From assembly GCF_963677565.1 (NCBI RefSeq), contig NZ_OY781981.1, forward strand, positions 372,001 to 436,000: 64,000 bases of DNA. Direction: 5' to 3'. Each line of letters starts with the position of its first letter. Positions within the stretch are counted from its first letter, which is position 1. Of this stretch, positions 54,426 through 61,153 are shown one piece after another. Both the position numbers and the translations under genes were made by a program. The notes under the pieces were generated by a model. The model was not told the DNA's origin, ran no database searches, and worked only from the letters and a program-made list of their open reading frames with translations. This stretch comes from an uncultured Draconibacterium sp. (lineage in GTDB: Bacteria; Bacteroidota; Bacteroidia; Bacteroidales; Prolixibacteraceae).

Positions 54426-55556
54426 ATGATTAAACCGGAACTATTTTATAAGTGGCTTACACATGCGAACATCGATTTTTATAGTGGTGTGCCTGATTCT
54501 TTGCTAAAAGATATTTGTGCTTACATAACCGATAATACATCTCCTGAAAAACATATTATTGCTGCCAACGAAGGTAATGCTATTGCACTTGCCGCGGGCT
54601 ACCATATGGCATCAGGAAATATTCCGTTGGTCTATATGCAGAACTCTGGTCTGGGAAATACGGTTAATCCACTACTTTCACTTACAAATAAACAGGTGTA
54701 CGATATCCCATTATTAATGATGATAGGCTGGCGTGGAGAACCCGACAAAAAAGACGAACCTCAACATATTGCTCAAGGTCGCTTGACTTTGGAATTACTC
54801 GAAACGTTGGAAGTTCCCTATCAAATTCTTAGCGAAGATGTCGACGAGGCTAAAAAACAGTTTGATGCAGCCATCGCAAATATCAACGAAAATAACCAGC
54901 CCTACGCACTGGTTATTCGAAAATCTTTATTCGAAAAATATACGCTCAAAACAAAAATTGAGAACAATTACTCACTGATGCGCGAAGAGGCCATAAAGCA
55001 GATTGTTGAAAAGCTTTCAGGTAACGAAATTATAGTTTCCACAACCGGAAAAACTTCGCGAGAACTTTTTGAAATACGAGAAGCATTAGGCCAGAAACAC
55101 GATTCAGATTTTCTGACAGTAGGTTGTATGGGACACGCCAACCAAATTGCCATTGGGATGGCAATTGCCAAACCCGAACGGCAGATAATTTGTATTGATG
55201 GTGATGGCGCTTTGTTAATGCATATGGGCTCAATGGCGATTAACGGAGCAGTGGCTCCCAAAAATTTCATTCACATTGTTATAAACAACGGTTCGCACGA
55301 GTCGGTTGGTGGGCAACCCACTGTAGCCGACAGCATTGATGTGGTTAAAATTGCGGAAGCCAATAATTACAAAGCGGCAGTTTCGGTTTCAACAACTGAT
55401 GCCTTGGATAAAGCGCTCGCAACTATGGGAAAAGCCGAAGGACCCGCATTGATTGAAATTAAAACAAAAGTGGGATCGCGCGACGACCTTGGTCGCCCAA
55501 CAGTAAAACCTGTAGACAACAAAGAAGCTTTGATGCACAATTTAAAATCAAAGTAG
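54426..55556 (+). CDS. aepY: Phosphonopyruvate decarboxylase
   Basis: 376 residues. Thiamine-diphosphate enzyme that pulls the unfavourable mutase step forward by making phosphonoacetaldehyde. The cofactor-activating Glu49 is in AANEGNAIALAAGYH and the diphosphate-binding GDG at 259-261 in IDGDGALLMHMGS...NNGSHESVGGQ. It follows the mutase by about 65 bp. Confidence 0.93.
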   Translation: MIKPELFYKWLTHANIDFYSGVPDSLLKDICAYITDNTSPEKHIIAANEGNAIALAAGYHMASGNIPLVYMQNSGLGNTVNPLLSLTNKQVYDIPLLMMIGWRGEPDKKDEPQHIAQGRLTLELLETLEVPYQILSEDVDEAKKQFDAAIANINENNQPYALVIRKSLFEKYTLKTKIENNYSLMREEAIKQIVEKLSGNEIIVSTTGKTSRELFEIREALGQKHDSDFLTVGCMGHANQIAIGMAIAKPERQIICIDGDGALLMHMGSMAINGAVAPKNFIHIVINNGSHESVGGQPTVADSIDVVKIAEANNYKAAVSVSTTDALDKALATMGKAEGPALIEIKTKVGSRDDLGRPTVKPVDNKEALMHNLKSK

Positions 55557-55560
55557 AATT

Positions 55561-56682
55561 ATGCAGCAATTAAAATTTGGACTTAACGACTTCTCTGCGC
55601 TAAAGCAATTATTAGCTGCGCATAAACCGGAACAGATCTGTGTTGTGCATACCAAACGCTCGTACAAAAATTCCGGAGCAGAAGCATTTATAAATAAATT
55701 ACTAGGAAGTGGTTTCTCCGAATTTTCAGATTTTGAACCCAATCCAAAATACGAGGATCTAAAAAAAGGATTGGATCTTATAAACTCCGGAACTTTCTCA
55801 TTAATTATTGCAATTGGCGGTGGAACTGCCATCGATATTGCCAAAATGATGAAAGCACTGGCTTATAAAAAATGCAACCCGGAAAATGTTATTAAAGGAG
55901 ATGAGCAAATAACCGGAACCGGCATTCCATTGTTAGCCATACCTACAACGGCGGGAACCGGAGCTGAGGCTACACAATTTTCGGTGATGTACATCGGGAA
56001 AACGAAATATTCAATCTCGTCGGAATATATTTATCCGGAATTTGTTTATCTCGATCACTCCTTTTCAATGACTGCTCCACCTTATTTAACTGCATGTACA
56101 GGCCTCGATGCATTATGCCAGGCTGTTGAAGCACTGTGGTGTGTAAATGCAACTGAGGAATCAGACATATACGCTGAAGAAGCCATTTCGCTGGTTCATA
56201 AATTTCTGCCAGCAGCTGTCAATCATAATTCGGGAGAAGCCAAAGCTGCTATGCAAACTGCCGCCTACCTGGCCGGGAAAGCGATAAATATTACACGAAC
56301 AACTGCACCGCACGCACTTTCATATGCGTTTACGAGCTACTACGGAATTCCGCATGGACATGCTGTTGCGCTGAGCCTGCCTTTTTTTGTGGAGTTCAAT
56401 TACGCGGTGAGTGATAACGATTGTATGGATAAACGAGGGGCGAATGCGGTTCGCCAACGAATGGAGCTGTTTTTCGAATCATTCCAAACCAATAGCGTTA
56501 ATGCAAAAACGGATCTGCTCGGATTTTTCTCACAAATTGGTATCGAAACTTCCATAACAAGACTAATCGACAATTTCGACCGTTCTATCATCATTAATAA
56601 TGTAAATACACAGCGGCTTGGCAACAATCCGCGAGAAGTTACCAACGAGGCTATAGCACAATTTATTAACTGCACCATTTAA
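55561..56682 (+). CDS. Phosphonoacetaldehyde reductase, iron-dependent alcohol dehydrogenase family
   Basis: 373 residues. Group III alcohol dehydrogenase: IAIGGGTAIDIAKMM, PTTAGTGAEATQFSV, GLDALCQAVEALW and the metal-binding APHALSYAFTSYYGIPHGHA. In phosphonate clusters this enzyme reduces phosphonoacetaldehyde to 2-hydroxyethylphosphonate. No AEP aminotransferase is nearby, supporting hydroxyethylphosphonate rather than aminoethylphosphonate as product. Starts 4 bp after aepY. Confidence 0.88.
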   Translation: MQQLKFGLNDFSALKQLLAAHKPEQICVVHTKRSYKNSGAEAFINKLLGSGFSEFSDFEPNPKYEDLKKGLDLINSGTFSLIIAIGGGTAIDIAKMMKALAYKKCNPENVIKGDEQITGTGIPLLAIPTTAGTGAEATQFSVMYIGKTKYSISSEYIYPEFVYLDHSFSMTAPPYLTACTGLDALCQAVEALWCVNATEESDIYAEEAISLVHKFLPAAVNHNSGEAKAAMQTAAYLAGKAINITRTTAPHALSYAFTSYYGIPHGHAVALSLPFFVEFNYAVSDNDCMDKRGANAVRQRMELFFESFQTNSVNAKTDLLGFFSQIGIETSITRLIDNFDRSIIINNVNTQRLGNNPREVTNEAIAQFINCTI

Positions 56683-56691
56683 ACACTAGCT

Positions 56692-57915
56692 ATGATTCTT
56701 TTATATATCGATCCTGCGTCAACAAGTGCCTTACTCTATATTTTTATTGCCATCGGAGCAACGCTTGCCTTTACCTTAAAAGGCTCTTTTTACCGCGTAC
56801 TAAACTTTGTAAAAGGAAAAGGGTTCAAAAACAATTACGATTTTGAAGGACATGACATCCTGTTTTATTCCGAGGGCAAACAATACTGGAATGTATTTTT
56901 ACCCGTAATTAAAGCACTGGAAAAGAAAAATGTACAATGCGGCTATCTCACCTCAGATGAAAATGATCCCGGATTGTCGTACGAATCATCATTGATGAAA
57001 GCGAAATATATTGGTAACCTCACCATGACATCGGTGTACTTAAATAAGCTTGAGGCAAAGTTTGTGGGAATGACTACACCGCAGCTGGATGTTATGATGA
57101 TTCGCCGCTCGAAAAAAGTGGATCATTACGGACATATCGTTCATGCTCCAATCGACATCTTCTCGTATCGTAAATTTGCATTCGATTATTTCGACTCGGT
57201 TTTTTGTTCGGGATACCATCAGATAGAGGGGATTCAGAAACTGGAAGAAAAAAGAGGAACCGAGAAAAAATTGTTGCTAAAATCGGGGCTCACTTATTAC
57301 GATGTAATGCTGGAACACAACAAAAAAAATGGATCAACAAAACCTGATAAAAAAGTTGTTTTGGTAGCTCCCACCTGGAAAGAATATTCAATACTCAACC
57401 GTTTGGGAGTGCGCTTTTTCGAGAACCTGTTGAAGGATACAACGTTTGATGTAATTCTTCGCCCTCACCCGCAAAGCTACGTGAGTTTCCCCGAGGTGAT
57501 TGGTGAAATTGAAAAGCATTTTGAAAATGAGCCTCGCTTTTCGGTGGACCGAAATCCGCTGGCCAATGAAAGTATGGAAAAATCGAGTGTAATGATAAGT
57601 GACTTGTCTGGCGTTATCTGGGACTACGCATTTTTGTACGCCAAACCTGTTATGCTGCTAAAAACCGAGGCCGATGCAATGCTTGGATTTGAAGGCAGCG
57701 AGCTTGATTATGAAATGTGGGAAATGCGCGAACGACCTCGTTTAGGCAAGAATTTCGATGAGAATGATATTCATAATATTGGAGCAATTGTTACAGAAAC
57801 AATTGAAAATCCGAGTGTAAACACGTTGGAAACTTTGCGCGATGAATCAGTTTACAACTTTGGCAAAGCGGGAGAAACTGTAGCAAATCAGATAATAGAT
57901 ATCGTAAATAAGTAA
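56692..57915 (+). CDS. CDP-glycerol glycerophosphotransferase-like enzyme
   Basis: 407 residues. An N-terminal hydrophobic helix (ALLYIFIAIGATLAFTL) is followed by a TagB/TagF-type GT-B domain: VILRPHPQSY and SDLSGVIWDYAFLYAKPVML carry the residues that in TagF bind CDP and catalyse polyol-phosphate transfer. In this operon the likely donor is a CMP-phosphonate rather than CDP-glycerol; that is inference. It starts 9 bp after the reductase stop. Confidence 0.85.
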   Translation: MILLYIDPASTSALLYIFIAIGATLAFTLKGSFYRVLNFVKGKGFKNNYDFEGHDILFYSEGKQYWNVFLPVIKALEKKNVQCGYLTSDENDPGLSYESSLMKAKYIGNLTMTSVYLNKLEAKFVGMTTPQLDVMMIRRSKKVDHYGHIVHAPIDIFSYRKFAFDYFDSVFCSGYHQIEGIQKLEEKRGTEKKLLLKSGLTYYDVMLEHNKKNGSTKPDKKVVLVAPTWKEYSILNRLGVRFFENLLKDTTFDVILRPHPQSYVSFPEVIGEIEKHFENEPRFSVDRNPLANESMEKSSVMISDLSGVIWDYAFLYAKPVMLLKTEADAMLGFEGSELDYEMWEMRERPRLGKNFDENDIHNIGAIVTETIENPSVNTLETLRDESVYNFGKAGETVANQIIDIVNK

Positions 57916-57951
57916 CACCGGGAAACAAAAGTGTATAGCTGAATTAAGTTT

Positions 57952-60900
57952 ATGAATTCAATATTATCACCATTTGTATTTATAATCCGTACAATTTTTG
58001 AAGTCGGGTATAGCATTACCGGCAGCTATGGAGCATCCATACTGTTTTTAAGTTTTGCTATTTCGCTGTTGTTGCTTCCCGTATTTATCTATATCGAAAA
58101 AGCAAAAAAAAATGATGACCTTGTAAAAAAGCGCATGCAACCATTGGTTGATGAAATTAAACAGGTTTACACCGGCCAGGAGCGCTATTATTACCTGATA
58201 ACACTAAACCGGCAATTTGGCTACAGCCAGTTTAAAGCGCTCATCCCAGTTCTTAGCTTGCTGGTTCAAATACCGTTTTTTATCGCGGCGTATCAATACC
58301 TCGAAAACCTCGAAGCTATAAAAGGCGTGTCGTACGGGCCACTATCCGATCTATCGAAACCCGATCACTTATTTGGAATTGTAAATATTCTGCCGGTTAT
58401 AATGACAGTAGTAAATTTGCTGACAGCCTGGTTTTACACCCGAAATGGTAATACAGCCGAACGCAAACAAATGGTTGTAGTAGCAGGCGTATTTTTAGTG
58501 CTGCTGTTTAATCTGCCATCGGGCTTGGTACTCTACTGGACAATGAACAACGTGTTTGCATTTTTACGCCTGTTTATAACCAACAGAGAGGTATTTAAAG
58601 GCCGTTTTAAATTAAGTTTTGAGATAAAAAGAACACTCATCACTGTCTACATTTTTTTAGTGTCTTTCATGTTTATTGCACAAATAAACTGGGCTATTGA
58701 GCACGGTTTCCCGAGTTTGCCCGTTCGCTTGGTTTTATCTGCTGTTGCGTGTTTTATACTTGTTTCGTTATTTGCTCTTTTATGGAAAGACTTTAGGGGT
58801 AAGTTTATACATATTTTTAAACAGTATAAACACATTTACCAGGTTTGTTTTCAGGCGATAATACCACTAACTGTACTTTTAAATTTTGTTCTCTATGTTG
58901 TTTTTGAGAACAATGATTTCCTGAACAATACATTTTATTCGATAGGAACCGGAGTTGCACTCATTGTTCTTTATCAACTACTCATACTTCCTGTTCGTGC
59001 AGTTGGGAAAGCATTAAAAAAGATTACGATTCCGTTACAAATACCACTGCTTCTTTTTATTGCAGGGCTCTATTTCTTTGTGTCGTACAAATACTATTTA
59101 GGCGAAAACAAAACTCCATTTCTATCGGCATCTTTAGTATCAATCGTGCTATCGCAGGTACTTTATTCGATACACCTGTACAATCGAAAACCGGTAGTTA
59201 AGTCGTTATCAAGAATTGCACAAGCTATCGTTTTAGGATTAACATTAATGCAACTCTTGTATGTTGTTCGGTTTGTAGCAGATGCACCTCTTGAATTTAG
59301 TTTATTTGGAGTTGACATCAATATTTTGGGTAACAACATAGCTGAAAGCCTTATTAAATTGGGATTAATTATTGCCGGAATAAATACTTTGCATTCTTTT
59401 TCCGATTTTAACAAATTTCCAAAACTGAATCGCTTATCAGGAATATTACTTGCAACGCTTGCCGTAACATTTACCACCGCACTGATTTTCTTTTGGCATC
59501 CGTTAATGGTTTATACTTCGTTACCAAGCGAATTCGATTTTAAAGCGGTAGATATCTTCACTGAAAACTTTCATTTCTTTTTAACGATTTCGGCAGCGCT
59601 TTGTACGTTCTTTATCCTTGTTCCACGGTCTTATAAACCGCTGTTTTTAATCCTCTTCCTGGTAACTTCAATCCTGAGTTTCATAAACAGTGTTGTTATT
59701 CCTTTGGATTTAGGTTCGCTGCAAATTGATGAGTTTTCGAAAGAACAAAATCTTGCTGCACCCTTTTATAGATACTTGCTAGAACTGGCCATAATAGTTG
59801 TCATAGGATATTCATTAATCCGAACCCTTATCAAACAACACAGCAAATATTTGATTTGGGGCATTTGTTGTTTGCATTTACTGGTTGCCGGTCAGTCTAT
59901 GTTTAGGGTTAATCAAACTAATTTAGATTTCAGAAAAAATACAGCTGATGCATCGCAGAGTAAAATAATGTTCTCAAAAACAGAGGAGAATGTATTGTTT
60001 ATTCTGGCAGATGGGATACAAGGCCGGTTTATTGAACAGATGATGCAAGAGAATTCAGATTTACGCAATTCTTATTCAGGATTTACATGGTATCCCAACA
60101 CGGTTTCTGTTTCCAATTACACGCATACTTCGGTACCTGTAATAATGTCCGGAACACGGTTTTATATGGATTCGTTAAATGCCGACACAAAGCATGATGT
60201 TCGATATAAAATTACGGATGCTGCTGACTCTTTTATTGCTAAAGTGCATGCAAATGGTTATTCTATGACAAGTACGCATATGCACTATTCATGGGCAGAT
60301 TACAATGAGATAGAACATTTTATACCTGAATATGGCGAAAAAATTGATGAGTTGGCATTTGAAAATAATTATAAGCTAAAAACATTTGAGGTTTGGTATA
60401 ATCGGTTGTGGGAAAATGCTTTATTGTTTTGCTCCCCCTTATTCGTAAAAGGATCTGTCTATAATAATGCAGAGTGGATTATTCCGTCGGATGAAATAGC
60501 ACAAAACCTGGATAAATACAATTATCTGAAATTGTTGGTTGACCTTTCAGACGCCTCATCAGAAGAACCAAATTTTATTTATCTACACAATCACTCGGCC
60601 CATAATCCATGGTACATTTTAAACGACGATGGTACATTCGAAGCTGATGTTCACCCATACGATAATAACTTATGGGTAATGCGAGAATATGCAAAGTTGT
60701 TCGATTGGATGAGAAAAGAGAATGTTTATGATAACACCAAAATTATAGTTGTCTCTGATCATGGTATTTCATGGGGACATTACGATGGAGAAATTCCATT
60801 GCCAACTCCTAAGAACTGGGATAAGGATGTTGCCAAAACACTTGATTTGGATTTAAAAAAGTACTGGCGTCTTAACGCACTTCTAATGGTAAAAGAATTC

Positions 60901-61137
60901 AATAGTGAAGCTGAATTTTCAACAGATAGCATACTAATGACCAATGCCGATGCATCTTATATTGCATTTGATGATTCATTTATCCAATCGTTGAAAACTA
61001 TAGATCAACGCACAGTAACAACTTTTCATGTTGATTGGAAAGGATCTTTTGCAAAATACAAGAAACATCCCATCAGGAATATGTACCGTATTAAAAATAA
61101 CATATTCGACCTAAACAACTGGAAACAAATAGAATAA
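57952..61137 (+). CDS. YidC/Oxa1-like domain fused to alkaline-phosphatase-superfamily transferase (copy 1)
   Basis: 1061 residues. Residues 1-215 match the YidC/Oxa1 insertase core (NYG-like GSYGASILFLSFAISLLLLP, MQPLVDEIKQVY, ALIPVLSLLVQIPFFIAAY, LPSGLVLYWTMNNVFAFLRL). The groove arginine usual in IRLLxLP is Ser38. Residues 220-660 contain about ten further helices. From 680 an alkaline-phosphatase/LTA-synthase-like domain follows: metal Asp687 (FILADG), possible nucleophile Thr724 or Thr726 (SNYTHTSVP), His881/His884 (HNHSAHNPW) and Asp936-His937 (VVSDHG). Predicted to transfer a phospho- or phosphono-alcohol group outside the inner membrane. Same operon as the phosphonate genes. Confidence 0.8.
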   Translation: MNSILSPFVFIIRTIFEVGYSITGSYGASILFLSFAISLLLLPVFIYIEKAKKNDDLVKKRMQPLVDEIKQVYTGQERYYYLITLNRQFGYSQFKALIPVLSLLVQIPFFIAAYQYLENLEAIKGVSYGPLSDLSKPDHLFGIVNILPVIMTVVNLLTAWFYTRNGNTAERKQMVVVAGVFLVLLFNLPSGLVLYWTMNNVFAFLRLFITNREVFKGRFKLSFEIKRTLITVYIFLVSFMFIAQINWAIEHGFPSLPVRLVLSAVACFILVSLFALLWKDFRGKFIHIFKQYKHIYQVCFQAIIPLTVLLNFVLYVVFENNDFLNNTFYSIGTGVALIVLYQLLILPVRAVGKALKKITIPLQIPLLLFIAGLYFFVSYKYYLGENKTPFLSASLVSIVLSQVLYSIHLYNRKPVVKSLSRIAQAIVLGLTLMQLLYVVRFVADAPLEFSLFGVDINILGNNIAESLIKLGLIIAGINTLHSFSDFNKFPKLNRLSGILLATLAVTFTTALIFFWHPLMVYTSLPSEFDFKAVDIFTENFHFFLTISAALCTFFILVPRSYKPLFLILFLVTSILSFINSVVIPLDLGSLQIDEFSKEQNLAAPFYRYLLELAIIVVIGYSLIRTLIKQHSKYLIWGICCLHLLVAGQSMFRVNQTNLDFRKNTADASQSKIMFSKTEENVLFILADGIQGRFIEQMMQENSDLRNSYSGFTWYPNTVSVSNYTHTSVPVIMSGTRFYMDSLNADTKHDVRYKITDAADSFIAKVHANGYSMTSTHMHYSWADYNEIEHFIPEYGEKIDELAFENNYKLKTFEVWYNRLWENALLFCSPLFVKGSVYNNAEWIIPSDEIAQNLDKYNYLKLLVDLSDASSEEPNFIYLHNHSAHNPWYILNDDGTFEADVHPYDNNLWVMREYAKLFDWMRKENVYDNTKIIVVSDHGISWGHYDGEIPLPTPKNWDKDVAKTLDLDLKKYWRLNALLMVKEFNSEAEFSTDSILMTNADASYIAFDDSFIQSLKTIDQRTVTTFHVDWKGSFAKYKKHPIRNMYRIKNNIFDLNNWKQIE

Positions 61138-61153
61138 TAACTAGCACAATATT

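Noticed and set aside
57952..58620. The organism's housekeeping YidC
   Set aside because: The usual large periplasmic domain and the groove Arg are missing, and the domain is fused to an AlkP-type domain within a phosphonate operon.
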